The notes under the pieces: generated by a model
The model's database searches: none
The model's input: only the letters and a program-made list of their open reading frames with translations
What the model was told of the DNA's origin: nothing
Shown here: positions 1 through 9,749 of the stretch, piece by piece
Layout: every line of letters begins with the position of its first letter
How positions within the stretch are numbered: position 1 is the first letter of the stretch
DNA from: Erysipelotrichaceae bacterium
GTDB taxonomy: Bacteria; Bacillota_I; Bacilli_A; RFN20; CAG-826
Length of the DNA stretch: 64,000 bases
Direction of reading: 5' to 3'
Assembly (NCBI GenBank): GCA_015059105.1
Contig: SVBB01000006.1
Coordinates: 20,063 to 84,062 of the forward strand
Translations under genes and position numbers: made by a program

Positions 1-2991
1 TGGGATGTCTTTAGGGTAAGAATGGTGACAGACGCTACATTCATATGTTTTAACACCTTTATTTTGACAGTTAGCTTCAGTTGTAATCCTTGCAACATAG
101 TCATGGTGTGCAACTGTACCATTCGTTACTTTAGTTCCACATCCATTTGTACAAGTGTAAACCTTGTCATAAATACAAGTTTCGCCTTCTTGTAAAACTT
201 CTTTGACATGGCCTTCTTCATCATCGTAATGGTGACCTAAAGCTGGTCCAGTAACAACATCTTTAGTTTCTTCGCATCTGCTACATTTGTAGTGAGAAGT
301 TTCGACTTCAGTACAAGTGGCATTTGTCTTATTAACTAATTGGAAATCATGACCTAATGCAGGTTCTTCAACATGACAAACGCTACAAGTGTGTCCGTGT
401 GTGCAATCTCTATCATGATCCCAAACATGGCCTGTCGCTGAAACTGGATTACGGTGTTCTTCAATATCATCATCACATGCACTACATTTATATAGATCGT
501 ATCCATCTTTAGTACAAGTTGGATCGATTTTCTTATCAAAAACAAAGTTATGTCCAGTGGCTGGAACAATCTTATGCTCACTCTTAATTACGTGAGTTTT
601 GCAAACACTACAATAAGTGACTTCATCGTAAGAGCCAGCTTCTGTGCAAGTTGCTGCTTGTACATTTTCATGGGCTGGAGTATCTGGAGTGTGATCACCA
701 GTTGCAGGGTCACCTGCCACTACATAAGTACCGCTATATTTTACTTCATTAACAATATATTCAGCAGTATATGTTCTATATCCAGCCGCCACACATGTTG
801 GTTCTGTATCAACATAAGTGATGGAAACATCAGCAAATGTCTTATGGTTATTATCGTTATGACAAATGAGTTCTGCCTTCGCGGACACTACACTATTTTC
901 TTCACCCCAAACGATACGAGAGAATTGATAATCATGACCAGAAGCAGCTTTTGTATCAACTATTTGAACATCTTTGTAATCGCCATATGTCGCAGTGAAT
1001 GTGGTCTTTTCTTCTTTTTCACATGTTTGTTGTTGAGTGACTAAAGAAGTGACGTCCGCATTATACTCTTCATGGTGAGTACAACCATCGTTTTGACAAT
1101 CTAAAGAGATAACAGCAGTAGAATAATTAGGGTTCCACTGGAATGAAGCCTCTAAATTATGTGGTAATAATTCACCAACTTCGATATCTTTACTATCTTG
1201 ACGAATTACTTCGCCATCTTGATAAGTAGCAGTGAATGTTCTTACTTCTTTACTGTAGCAAGTAGCAGGAGTTTTTTGTACACTACTAACTTCCGCGATC
1301 ATTTGGAAAGTATGAGATGATTCAGTTTTACAAACTAAGCTAACTTTGGCAGTCGTACCGTTCCAAATAAATCCTTTGAATTCATAATCGTGACCACCCT
1401 TAACGTCACCAGTCGTGATTTTTTGAACTTCTGGTTCTTCAGTGCCATAAGAAGCGGTATATTCGGTTTCATCTAATTTGATACAAGTGCTTGGAATTAC
1501 TTTGCTCGTCACTACTGCATTTTCAAAAATAACGTGATTATTATCATGGGAACAAACATATTTAGCTTGTGCAGTTGTATGATCAACAGCCCATACATAA
1601 CCAGCGAAATCATATTCATGACCTAAGGCAGTATCTGCCATCGCATAATCTCTAGATTCATTATGACTATCATATGAGGCAGTATATGTATAAACAGCAT
1701 CGTTTTCACAAGTGGCTGCAGTTTTTAATACACCTTCAGACATTTCAGCATCGAAGAGTTGAACGTGGCTACCATCGTTAGCACATACATATTTAGCTTG
1801 TGCCGTTTTATTACTATCATTCCATATAAATCCGACAAATTCATAATGGTGGCCAGTGGCTGGTTCGCCATCGACAATCTTGAAATCGCTGGTGCCTTGA
1901 TAAGTGGCAGTATATTTAATCTTTTGAGCGTTTTCACAGTTTTTGCTGCTTTGGACGCTGATGGACATCTGTGCTGGAACTTGTTCAGTGTGGTCGCAGT
2001 TCGCACGTTGACAGACTAAGTTAGCCTTCGCACTCGTGCCGTCCCAAGTAAATGGATTATCTTGATCTAAAACAAGGTCATGTCCTAATGCATCAAGGAC
2101 TCTAGTTTCTTTATGAGAAGAATCGTTCGCACATACACGTGTTTGAATGCCAGAAGTTGTACATGTTGGTTCTGTGGTTGTGCTCCAAACTCCGTAACTA
2201 TGGCCAGTTGGTTCGCCATAATCACGAACTTCAACGTGGCTTTCATCATGGGAACAAACGCGTTTTTCTTCACCAGCTTCTTCACAAGTTGGCTGTTTAG
2301 TTATTTGCCAGTTGCCGTAATCATGGCCAGTGGCAGAAACAACTCTTGTTTCAACGTGAGAAGAATCGTGAGAACAAACTCTTTGTTCTTCGCCATCAGT
2401 TGTACAAGTGGCTGGGGTAGTAACTTTCCAATCACCATAGTCATGACCTAAAGCTGGAAGGACTCTAGTTTCAACATGGGAAGAGTCATGGGAACAGACT
2501 CTTTGTTCTTCTCCTGCTGTTGTACATGTAGCAGGTGTCTTAACTGTCCAATCACCATAAGCATGGCCAGTTGCACTAAGAACTCTTGTTTCAACGTGAC
2601 TTGCATCGCGGGAACAAACTCTTTGTTCTTCACCATCAACTGTACAAGTTGCTGGGGTTTTAACTGTCCAGTCTCCATAATCATGGCCTAAAGCAGCAAC
2701 AATCGTGTCTGCTTGGGTGATTTCTTGACCTTCTAAGTTAAATAATTTTTCACATCCGGTACACACTTTATAAGCGATGCTACCAGGATTAGTACAAGTG
2801 GCATTAACCGCGGCAACATCTCTAAATGTATGCTGGTGAACTTCACTCGAACTACTCGGTGTGATGGAAGAAGATTCTGCCGAAGATGATGGCGGTATGA
2901 TTGAATTTGAGGATTCAACCACACTTCCACAGGCAGCCATACCAAACACACCAAATGACGCTAATAAAAATAGTAAGGTTTTCTTTCTCAT
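1..2991 (-). CDS. Giant Cys-rich repeat lipoprotein (partial, C-terminus outside window)
   Basis: An uninterrupted frame of 997 codons runs off the left edge, so the true protein is longer. The first 21 residues are a lipoprotein signal (MRKK, hydrophobic core, lipobox GMAAC), so the protein should be tethered to the outer face of the membrane. A Ser-rich linker follows to about residue 50. Next come about six 40-residue repeats built around GHDYGDW, TPATCT, GEEQRVCS and SHVETRV, then longer repeats with YVC, ATC and YTA/YTASY cores, and near the edge repeats with CSxC pairs. Spaced Cys/His could bind metal; that is inference. An AAGGAG sequence lies 7 nt before the ATG. The repeat style is familiar from cell-surface proteins of gut Firmicutes; the function is unknown. 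Confidence 0.85.
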   Translation of the reverse strand, partial: MRKKTLLFLLASFGVFGMAACGSVVESSNSIIPPSSSAESSSITPSSSSEVHQHTFRDVAAVNATCTNPGSIAYKVCTGCEKLFNLEGQEITQADTIVAALGHDYGDWTVKTPATCTVDGEEQRVCSRDASHVETRVLSATGHAYGDWTVKTPATCTTAGEEQRVCSHDSSHVETRVLPALGHDYGDWKVTTPATCTTDGEEQRVCSHDSSHVETRVVSATGHDYGNWQITKQPTCEEAGEEKRVCSHDESHVEVRDYGEPTGHSYGVWSTTTEPTCTTSGIQTRVCANDSSHKETRVLDALGHDLVLDQDNPFTWDGTSAKANLVCQRANCDHTEQVPAQMSISVQSSKNCENAQKIKYTATYQGTSDFKIVDGEPATGHHYEFVGFIWNDSNKTAQAKYVCANDGSHVQLFDAEMSEGVLKTAATCENDAVYTYTASYDSHNESRDYAMADTALGHEYDFAGYVWAVDHTTAQAKYVCSHDNNHVIFENAVVTSKVIPSTCIKLDETEYTASYGTEEPEVQKITTGDVKGGHDYEFKGFIWNGTTAKVSLVCKTESSHTFQMIAEVSSVQKTPATCYSKEVRTFTATYQDGEVIRQDSKDIEVGELLPHNLEASFQWNPNYSTAVISLDCQNDGCTHHEEYNADVTSLVTQQQTCEKEEKTTFTATYGDYKDVQIVDTKAASGHDYQFSRIVWGEENSVVSAKAELICHNDNNHKTFADVSITYVDTEPTCVAAGYRTYTAEYIVNEVKYSGTYVVAGDPATGDHTPDTPAHENVQAATCTEAGSYDEVTYCSVCKTHVIKSEHKIVPATGHNFVFDKKIDPTCTKDGYDLYKCSACDDDIEEHRNPVSATGHVWDHDRDCTHGHTCSVCHVEEPALGHDFQLVNKTNATCTEVETSHYKCSRCEETKDVVTGPALGHHYDDEEGHVKEVLQEGETCIYDKVYTCTNGCGTKVTNGTVAHHDYVARITTEANCQNKGVKTYECSVCHHSYPKDIP
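2081..2700 (-). repeat. 120-bp tandem coding repeats in the lipoprotein gene
   Basis: The complement of the GHDYG-coding stretch recurs every 120 bp (near 2085, 2205, 2325, 2445, 2565 and 2685), giving five to six in-frame copies of a 40-residue unit. Copies are similar but not identical, with many synonymous changes, so this is an old or diversifying array rather than a fresh duplication. Confidence 0.85.
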
Positions 2992-3016
2992 ATAAAAACT
3001 CCTTGTTGGTATTACT

Positions 3017-3046
3017 ATAATAAAGCATATGTGAAAGTAGTGTTAA
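3017..3046 (-). promoter_or_regulatory. Putative promoter of the lipoprotein gene
   Basis: On the minus strand TTAACA, an 18-nt spacer and TATTAT lie about 26 nt before the start codon. The -35 match is moderate. Confidence 0.45.
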
Positions 3047-3214
3047 TAATTATAAAAATTATTCCTTAAAATATATTTAAGAAATCTATCGAAAAACAAT
3101 TATTTAATAGTTAAAAATCCCAAATTGATTGGGAGATGTCATTAATATTTATTTAATTTGTGGTTTGCATCAACTATTTAATAAACGAATTTATAATCAT
3201 TATTTTTTAATTTT

Positions 3215-3254
3215 TTATTATAAAATACACCTCCCCGTTTTTGCTGGGGAGGTG
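3215..3254 (-). terminator. Rho-independent terminator after clpB
   Basis: A perfect 9-bp stem (CACCTCCCC with GGGGAGGTG, 3228-3236/3246-3254) is followed on the minus strand by a T-rich tail. It starts about 6 nt past the clpB stop. The remaining sequence between here and 2992 is A/T-rich and shows only the lipoprotein promoter. Confidence 0.85.
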
Positions 3255-3259
3255 CATCA

Positions 3260-5374
3260 CTATATGGCCTTAACCACTACTTCATCGTTTTGATAATCAA
3301 CCAAGTATTTGTGACTAGTGTCAACTTCTTGAGAGATGATCTTATTCGCAATCGCGGTCTCAACTTTATTTTGAATGAATCTCTTTATTGGTCTTGCTCC
3401 AAATGTTGGAGAATAAGAACTATCTAAGATCCAATCTTTTAAAGTCTTAGAGAACTCGAATGAATAATAAGATTCTTTAAGTCTTTCATTAAGGTTATTA
3501 AGAAGTTTATCAACAATCTTACCTTGTGTTTCTTTACCAAGTGGAGAGAAATAAACGATTTCATCAATACGGTTTAAAAACTCTGGTTTAAATGTTTGAT
3601 GTAATAATCCTTCTACTTTATCTCTTTCGTTATTTAAGAGATATTCGCTACCAAGGTTAGAGGTCATGATGATAATGGTATTTTTGAAATCCACGACTCT
3701 GCCCTGAGAATCTGTTAATCGACCATCATCTAACATTTGAAGAAGTAAGTTGAATACTTCTGGATGGGCTTTTTCAATCTCATCGAATAAGACGATGGAG
3801 TAAGGATTTCTTCTCACCTTTTCAGTGAGTTGGCCGCCCTCTTCATAACCGACATATCCTGGTGGGGCTCCAATAAGACGAGACGTCGAGTATTTCTCCA
3901 TATATTCCGACATATCAATTCTGATGATATGAGATTCGGAATCAAACAAGGCTTCCGCGAGGGCTCTTGCCACTTCTGTTTTACCAACACCCGTTGGACC
4001 TAAGAAGAGGAAGGAACCGATTGGACGATTGCTATCTTTAATACCCGCACGTTGACGTAAGATCGCGTCGCTGACAAGAGATAAGGCTTCATCTTGACCG
4101 ATGACACGTTTCGCTAATGTGGACTTTAAATCCAAGACTTTTTCTCTATCCCCTTTTTCAATCTTGCTAAGTGGGATATTCGTCATACGGGAAATGATAC
4201 GAGCGATTTGTTCTTCGTCGACAACTTCAGATAGAAGCTTATCTTTACCTTCAGAATAATCAAATTGTTTGAGCTGTTTTTCGAGTTCTGGAATCGTTTT
4301 ATACTGCAATTCCCCAGCCTTTTCATATTCAGAATGAGATAAAGCGACATCTAAATCGAACTTCGCTTTCTCTAATTTTTCTTTCACGTTTTTGATTTTT
4401 AAAATCTGTGATTTTTCTTCTTGCCACTGCTCTTTGAGTTCGTTATCTTCTTTTAAATAAGATGATAATTCTTTTTCTAAATCAGCAAGTCTCTTTTTCG
4501 AAGCATCATCAGATTCTTTCTTAAGAGCAACTTTTTCAATTTCAAGATTTCTAATCTTTCTTTCGAGTTCATCGAGTTTAGCAGGCATAGAAGCGAGTTC
4601 AACTTTAATCGAAGCGCAAGCTTCATCCACTAAGTCGATAGCCTTATCAGGAAGGAATCTCGATGTTAAATATCGATTAGATAAAGTAGAGGCAGCAACT
4701 AAAGCGCCATCAGTGATTTTCACCCCATGGAATGATTCAAATCTATTTTTTAAACCTCTAAGAATTGTAATCGTGTCTTCCACGCTTGGTTCATTGATCA
4801 TCACCGGTTGAAATCTTCTTTCTAAAGCGCGGTCTTTTTCAATATACTCTCGATACTCTTTTAAAGTGGTCGCACCAATACAGTCAATTTCTCCTCTTGC
4901 GAGCATTGGTTTAAGCATATTAGATGCATCAAGCGCGCCATCTGTTCTACCTGCACCAACAATAAGGTGGATTTCATCAATAAAGAGAATGATTTTACCG
5001 TCCGACTCTTTAATCTTATTTAAAACAGCTTTAAGTCTTTCTTCGAATTCACCACGGTATTTAGCACCTGCGACTAATGCGCCCATATCTAATTCATAAA
5101 TAGTTTTATCTTTTAAAATAGTTGGGACATCATCTTTGACAATACGCTCAGCAAGACCTTCAAGTATTGCGGTCTTACCAACACCTGGTTCACCTAAAAG
5201 AATGACGTTATTTTTTGTTTTTCTCGCTAAAATCTCGATAATTTTTCTAATCTCTTCATCTCTACCGATGACAGGGTCAATCTTCCCCTTCTTCACTTCT
5301 TCATTGATATTCCTACCAAATTTAGCAAGGATATCTTTATCATTTTCATAGTCTGGAACTTGATTCATATTCAT
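3260..5374 (-). CDS. clpB: ClpB disaggregase lacking the N-terminal domain
   Basis: AAA+ unfoldase of 704 aa that works with DnaK to dissolve protein aggregates in the cytosol. It begins directly at the first AAA module (GEPGVGKT near residues 61-68, Walker B LFIDEIH near 130). It carries a long coiled-coil middle domain (about 265-385), as in ClpB rather than ClpC, and a second AAA module ([16 protein letters not shown]). Usual ClpB is about 860 aa; the substrate-binding N-domain is absent, as in mollicute ClpB. I chose the ATG at 5374 because AGGAGG lies 9 nt before it, and because the upstream extension would start inside the operator and before the inferred transcript start. Confidence 0.95.
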   Translation of the reverse strand: MNMNQVPDYENDKDILAKFGRNINEEVKKGKIDPVIGRDEEIRKIIEILARKTKNNVILLGEPGVGKTAILEGLAERIVKDDVPTILKDKTIYELDMGALVAGAKYRGEFEERLKAVLNKIKESDGKIILFIDEIHLIVGAGRTDGALDASNMLKPMLARGEIDCIGATTLKEYREYIEKDRALERRFQPVMINEPSVEDTITILRGLKNRFESFHGVKITDGALVAASTLSNRYLTSRFLPDKAIDLVDEACASIKVELASMPAKLDELERKIRNLEIEKVALKKESDDASKKRLADLEKELSSYLKEDNELKEQWQEEKSQILKIKNVKEKLEKAKFDLDVALSHSEYEKAGELQYKTIPELEKQLKQFDYSEGKDKLLSEVVDEEQIARIISRMTNIPLSKIEKGDREKVLDLKSTLAKRVIGQDEALSLVSDAILRQRAGIKDSNRPIGSFLFLGPTGVGKTEVARALAEALFDSESHIIRIDMSEYMEKYSTSRLIGAPPGYVGYEEGGQLTEKVRRNPYSIVLFDEIEKAHPEVFNLLLQMLDDGRLTDSQGRVVDFKNTIIIMTSNLGSEYLLNNERDKVEGLLHQTFKPEFLNRIDEIVYFSPLGKETQGKIVDKLLNNLNERLKESYYSFEFSKTLKDWILDSSYSPTFGARPIKRFIQNKVETAIANKIISQEVDTSHKYLVDYQNDEVVVKAI

Positions 5375-5398
5375 AATTTCTATCCTCCTAACACTAAT

Positions 5399-5426
5399 AG
5401 TATAGCACAAAATTAGCACTCTTCAA
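5399..5426 (-). promoter_or_regulatory. clpB promoter
   Basis: TTGAAG, a 16-nt spacer and TATACT, with TG two bases before the -10. The -35 lies inside the CIRCE element, so bound HrcA would block polymerase. The predicted start leaves a leader of roughly 18 nt. Confidence 0.8.
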
Positions 5427-5439
5427 GCGAGAGTGCTAA
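5413..5439. promoter_or_regulatory. CIRCE operator (HrcA binding site)
   Basis: Exact match to the consensus TTAGCACTC-N9-GAGTGCTAA. It overlaps the clpB -35 region, predicting heat-shock repression of clpB by HrcA. HrcA itself is not encoded in this window. Confidence 0.95.
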
Positions 5440-5496
5440 AAACTTTCTTTACGTAGTAAAATATAAAAATATTCGCGGTTAGATACAAACATCATT

Positions 5497-5502
5497 TATA
5501 AT
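5497..5502 (+). promoter_or_regulatory. -10 element very close to the hydrolase start
   Basis: TATAAT ends 6 nt before the ATG at 5509, so transcription should start at or beside the start codon. No clear -35 and no Shine-Dalgarno sequence are visible. Confidence 0.55.
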
Positions 5503-5508
5503 GATGGT

Positions 5509-6408
5509 ATGAAAATTGGAAAACTAATACTCAACATCATTAAAGCCAAGATAAGTAAAGAAAACGCGAAGAAATGTAATAAGCTCGTTTTTGACCCTAA
5601 ATATAACCCGAAACGAGATATTTCATATATTGATGATGGAAATGACTATCATAAATTTGATTTATATTACACCCCTGTTAAAGATAAGAAAAACTGCTTA
5701 GTTATCGACATCCACGGAGGTGCCTACATATTTGGCCATCGAAAAGAAAACTATATGTTCGGCACAGTATTTTTAGATGCAGGCTTTGATTTCATCGCGG
5801 TTGATTATATCCCTAATGATGGTAATCACTCTATTAATGATATTGTTGACCAATGCGTTAAATGCATAAGCTATATTGCTAACCATTTAAATGAATATGG
5901 ATTTAGTAGCGATTATAAAATTGTCCTGACAGGTGATTCCGCAGGTGGACATATAGCGAGCACAATTGCCGAATTATTTCTAGATAAAGAATACGCTGGC
6001 TTATTAGGTTATAGTTTGCCCACAATCAATATCAAAGCCCTTGCCATTAATTGTCCAGTTTTTAAATTTGTCGGGCTAGGTAAAGATGCTTTAACAAAAT
6101 CTGGATTAAAAAGAATGTTAGGCCCTCAATATAATGATAAAGAAAAAGCTGCTTTAATTTGTCCTGCTACTCATATTGATTCATTATCAGTCCCATTATT
6201 CGTCTCCACTTCTAAAAATGATTTCATTAGAACTATTGGGGCAGAATCCGTCTTACCATATATGAAAGATAATAAGGATTTCGAATATCTATATATTGAG
6301 GATGAATCCGCTGGTCATGTTCATAATATTATAGATATAACAAGCGAGCCATCAAAAAAAGTCAACCAGGCGATGATTGACTTCTTTACTAAGAGTATTA
6401 ATAATTAA
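5509..6408 (+). CDS. Alpha/beta hydrolase of the hormone-sensitive-lipase type
   Basis: A 299-aa esterase/lipase-like enzyme. The oxyanion-hole motif HGGAY (about residue 69) and nucleophile motif GDSAGGH (about 144) are those of the alpha/beta hydrolase-3 family; the acid and base fit SKNDF and GHVHN near the C-terminus. No signal peptide, so cytosolic. The substrate cannot be read from sequence. It is a solo gene, divergent from clpB and ending directly against the next minus-strand gene. There is no SD; see the promoter note on a leaderless transcript. Confidence 0.85.
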   Translation: MKIGKLILNIIKAKISKENAKKCNKLVFDPKYNPKRDISYIDDGNDYHKFDLYYTPVKDKKNCLVIDIHGGAYIFGHRKENYMFGTVFLDAGFDFIAVDYIPNDGNHSINDIVDQCVKCISYIANHLNEYGFSSDYKIVLTGDSAGGHIASTIAELFLDKEYAGLLGYSLPTINIKALAINCPVFKFVGLGKDALTKSGLKRMLGPQYNDKEKAALICPATHIDSLSVPLFVSTSKNDFIRTIGAESVLPYMKDNKDFEYLYIEDESAGHVHNIIDITSEPSKKVNQAMIDFFTKSINN

Positions 6409-7008
6409 TTACTTCAATTTAAACACAGTCATTCCGTTAACAAGATAAATAATAGTCAACACTATAATAAATATTAAGATAATAGAAGTAGTAATAAGAT
6501 AAGTAACTACTCCTTTTTGTCCTTTCTTTAATGTAATGATACATAAAATAATGACCACGATATCCAAAACCATCGCCGGTATTGCGACATATAAATAATA
6601 TGGGCTTAATTCGGTTATATGGTTAGGCGCATCAAAAAACTTTTGAGTAATTTCCCACGTTTTTCCAACAAATTGACGATACCCTTCTGAGATTAAAATC
6701 AAAAATGCAGTTGCTAAAATTGGGATAATAATCACCAGTCCATTAATGATAGTTGCAAATAAACCTGCAACCCCAGAAAGAACCGGCATAAAGTAAAATG
6801 ATAATGAGGCGATAGAAAATATCATCGCTGGAATAAGAAAACCAAAAGTTACCTTCTGTAGTTTGCTCTTCCTTTGATTAGAGAATTTTATCTTCTTTTT
6901 ATAGGAAGGAACACCATCATCAGGAACACTGTTTTTAGGAGGAGAATTAAAACCTATCTTTTCGACAGGTTTTTCTTCTAATTCGTTATTTATTTTTTCT
7001 TCTTCCAT
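6409..7008 (-). CDS. Four-TM membrane protein, unknown function
   Basis: A 199-aa protein with a charged, Pro-containing N-terminal tail of about 50 residues and four hydrophobic segments (about 55-75, 82-105, 138-160 and 168-190). I recognise no family. The ATG lies 2 nt past the stop of the preceding LURP-one gene and has no SD of its own, so translation is probably coupled. The tail may be cytosolic; that is inference. Confidence 0.7.
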   Translation of the reverse strand: MEEEKINNELEEKPVEKIGFNSPPKNSVPDDGVPSYKKKIKFSNQRKSKLQKVTFGFLIPAMIFSIASLSFYFMPVLSGVAGLFATIINGLVIIIPILATAFLILISEGYRQFVGKTWEITQKFFDAPNHITELSPYYLYVAIPAMVLDIVVIILCIITLKKGQKGVVTYLITTSIILIFIIVLTIIYLVNGMTVFKLK

Positions 7009-7010
7009 TA

Positions 7011-7535
7011 TTAAAAATCGGAACTTGAACTTGAATCACTTGATGAGCTTTGATCTCTTCTTTGTCTATCGACGATGAGGTCAATCGCAATCACTAAAGA
7101 TACAAAAGTCGCTAAATCGTATTTATCATCTAAAGTTAAGATGAATGAGTCCCTTAAGGAAATCATACGAGAAATATGACCAATCTCCTCACCGTTAAGA
7201 GTAATATGATAATCGTATTGAAGGATGTTACCTCTAATTTGTAAATCACCTAAATCAGAAGTGACGTAATAATGATCATGAAGGGAAAAGATCTTTCTTC
7301 TTACTGTAGCGATGATAGTTTTATCTGGTTTTTCGACAAACGCTTTTCTTTGGAACAATCTCCAGAATTTGTTTCTCACAACAAACAAAGTGTTGCCTGA
7401 TAAATCTTGTACGAATTTCTTACGAGTGAATGAAAAAATTCTTCCTTTAACAAATAAAAGGTCTTTTTCGTCCATATCTTTAACTGTGGAACTACCACCT
7501 AAAGATACCCATTTATTTCTAATTGAAACTTCCAT
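7011..7535 (-). CDS. LURP-one-related (tubby-like fold) protein
   Basis: A 174-aa protein resembling the LURP-one-related/YxjI family, a 12-strand beta-barrel fold related to Tubby; its bacterial role is unclear. Repeated short beta segments (FVKGRIFSF, LFVVRNKFWRL, IIATVRRKIFSLHDHYYV) and the helix near residues 140-160 fit the fold. The C-terminus is a Ser-rich tail. The ATG at 7535 has AGGAGAG about 7 nt upstream; a longer frame to 7592 lacks an SD and is rejected. Confidence 0.75.
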   Translation of the reverse strand: MEVSIRNKWVSLGGSSTVKDMDEKDLLFVKGRIFSFTRKKFVQDLSGNTLFVVRNKFWRLFQRKAFVEKPDKTIIATVRRKIFSLHDHYYVTSDLGDLQIRGNILQYDYHITLNGEEIGHISRMISLRDSFILTLDDKYDLATFVSLVIAIDLIVDRQRRDQSSSSDSSSSSDF

Positions 7536-7591
7536 AATTGTCTCTCCTATATATCTATATTTAATCGTATAAATATAAATATAGCAATTCA

Positions 7592-7620
7592 TTTATAAAA
7601 GAAATCCCTCAATTGAGGGA
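7592..7620 (-). terminator. Terminator after the 325-aa membrane protein gene
   Basis: The 16-bp palindrome TCCCTCAATTGAGGGA (7605-7620) is followed on the minus strand by TTTCTTTTAT. It lies about 27 nt beyond the stop at 7647. Confidence 0.75.
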
Positions 7621-7646
7621 AACCTTATCAATATAACAAATAACTA

Positions 7647-8624
7647 TTATCTCGCATCCATCTTCGCACGAAGTTTTGCAATTTTTGGAGCTCTCTTTTC
7701 AAGTTGTTTGATATCTGCTTCAGTTGGGATATCATTTTTACCAACTTCTATGAAATTGCGAAGAACGCCCACTAAAATGAATGGTCTAACAAGGACGGAA
7801 TGGAACATGCTCCAAATCGCTATTGCTACTAAAGCACAAGCATATACCTTTAATAAATTTGGATTGGTGATAAATTCTACAGGTTGTCCACCATTCTTAA
7901 GCAATAAATCAGTGATTGTTTTTGATAAATCTTGGAAGGCTGTAGGGAATAATCCACTAACTGCGTATAATCCTCCAAATACTGCTCCACCAATAACTAA
8001 CAAAGAAGCTATACCCATACCAAAAATTCTTCCGATGTTGCGGAATAAAGTTTTACCACTTTTAAAGAAGATAACTGCGCCTTCACAAGCTGCTTTAGTC
8101 ACACTTTCATTTTTACGATACATAACCCAGCCTAAACAACAGTCACATAAATAGCCGAGAAGAACTTGTACACCAGTATCGATAGCCGAGGCAACACCTT
8201 CACCGGTTTGCCCACCTATTGCTCTGCCCACTCTACCAGTAAGTCTACCGATTTGCCTAAACATACTTTTAATGACACCGGTAACGAAAAAGAAAGCGGT
8301 AATCTTTGCAAATCTTCCTTTAAGTTCATCCATTCCAGCTTTTACGACGTGATCAGGTAATTTGTTATTTGCGACCCCCTGCGTCATCATTGCGATTTGT
8401 CCTGCCAGGAATCTATTCAGAACTAGATAAGAATAAACAAATAATAAAATTACGCCAATCACAAAGCCAATCACTAATCCAATAATTGCTCTTTCAGGAG
8501 TACCACCTGCTAAATAATAACCAGCAACTGGACAACCAACAAAAATGGCAATAGAAATTAGAGCAAGACCGGCACTAATAAAAGAAAAAGGCAACGTTTT
8601 CTTATAAATTTCAAAATTCGTCAT
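7647..8624 (-). CDS. Multi-pass membrane protein, unknown function
   Basis: A 325-aa protein with paired hydrophobic segments near residues 15-70, then a Gly-rich middle containing GRLTGRVGRAIGGQTGEG (about 125-142), a CDCC motif (about 160) and further TM segments at about 200-225 and 260-285, ending in a basic tail. AAGGAG lies 8 nt before the ATG. I recognise no family. The Gly-rich stretch before a membrane segment could be a packing motif; that is speculation. Confidence 0.7.
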   Translation of the reverse strand: MTNFEIYKKTLPFSFISAGLALISIAIFVGCPVAGYYLAGGTPERAIIGLVIGFVIGVILLFVYSYLVLNRFLAGQIAMMTQGVANNKLPDHVVKAGMDELKGRFAKITAFFFVTGVIKSMFRQIGRLTGRVGRAIGGQTGEGVASAIDTGVQVLLGYLCDCCLGWVMYRKNESVTKAACEGAVIFFKSGKTLFRNIGRIFGMGIASLLVIGGAVFGGLYAVSGLFPTAFQDLSKTITDLLLKNGGQPVEFITNPNLLKVYACALVAIAIWSMFHSVLVRPFILVGVLRNFIEVGKNDIPTEADIKQLEKRAPKIAKLRAKMDAR

Positions 8625-8685
8625 AAACTAACTCCTTTTTAATTAAGTTGATTATACAAAAATGATGAATAAAAGTGTATGAAAA

Positions 8686-9737
8686 TTAGAATTGGGGAAT
8701 AACACCCAAAGTTCTTAAAATCAAATATGTGAGATATAAAACATATATTAATAGGAAAATGATTCCGATTTTCCTGTCCAGTTTTTTGTTTAATGAGACA
8801 AGGAATAAAAGACTTGTTACCACCATCATTGTAATTAAATCGACCACTATTTCTTTTCCTGTAGTAAGTGGATTTATAGAAGCTGACACACCAAGAACAA
8901 AAAGAATATTAAAAATATTTGAACCAACAACGTTTCCTAATGCAATATCATTTTCTCCTTTTCTAGCAGCAACCACACTCGTAACAAGTTCTGGAAGGGA
9001 AGTACCAACCGCAACAATAGTTAATCCCATAATGATTCTGCAAGATTATGATCAATACCTATTGCGTCAGCCCCAGCAATCGCAATTCCTTTCGCACCAA
9101 AGACGACAAATTCACCACCTGCAGCAATTCCTACCGCACCGATAACGACGAAAAGGATAGCCTTCCATAATTTCATATCTTTTATTTCATTTTGCTCAGT
9201 TGTAACAGGATGCTTTTTTGCATCAATAACAAGAAAAACCATGTAGGCTATTTCTAATATCACAAATATTATTCCCATCCACCTCGTAATTACATAGTTG
9301 CCTGTTACTGAACCAATAATTAAGACGAAGACCATTAATAAAAGGGAAACAAATAACAAGACAGGAAACTCTTTTTTTAAACTCGACTTCTTAACGATAA
9401 TCGGTGTAAAAAGAACCGATAACCCAAGAACTAACAAAATGTTACATATATTAGAACCGACAACATTGCCGATTGATATATTCGCATATCCTCCTGAAAT
9501 TAGACTAGCGATAGAATCGGAAACAGAAACAGCTAGTTCTGGACAAGATGTTCCCATCGCTACCACGGTTAAACCAATAATCATTGGAGCAATGCGCAAC
9601 TTCTTTGCAATCGCGCTTGAAGAAGAAACAAATAGATCGCAAAACTTTACTAAAAAAATAACTCCTACCGCCATAAAAATGGATAGAACTAATAGTTGCA
9701 GCCCAATATGCCAATCTCTATAAAATTCTGGTATCAT
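8686..9737 (-). pseudogene. Na+/Ca2+-exchanger (CaCA) family transporter, frameshifted
   Basis: Two adjoining frames together make one YrbG/CaxA-like cation exchanger of about 350 aa. The first (9021-9737) carries alpha-repeat 1 (GLTVVAMGTSCPELAVS, GNVVGSNICN) and stops after HNLAES-LWD. The second (8686-9030) resumes with GLTIVAVGTSLPELVTS and GNVVGSNIFN, which is alpha-repeat 2. One missing base near 9024-9032 explains the break; no slippery sequence is visible there. It is either a true inactivating mutation or a sequencing/assembly error. The start at 9737 has a strong AGGAGGGG. The gene sits behind a Mn2+-type riboswitch, suggesting manganese or calcium export. Confidence 0.85.
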
Positions 9738-9749
9738 CCTTACCCCTCC

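Noticed and set aside
550..2451. Plus-strand frames inside the lipoprotein gene
   Set aside because: They are Cys/Ile/Phe-rich shadows of the repeat-coding strand without start signals.
2081..2700. Regular 120-bp repeats as a CRISPR array
   Set aside because: The repeats are in frame, encode a conserved 40-residue protein unit and vary throughout; there are no short identical repeats with unique spacers and no cas genes.
5375..5419. Upstream start for clpB
   Set aside because: The extra 15 residues would be encoded over the CIRCE and -10 sequences, ahead of the inferred transcript start; the SD favours 5374.
9021..9032. Programmed frameshift in the exchanger gene
   Set aside because: The shift point reads TCA-TTA without a slippery run, SD-like stimulator or hairpin; a base deletion or sequence error is simpler.
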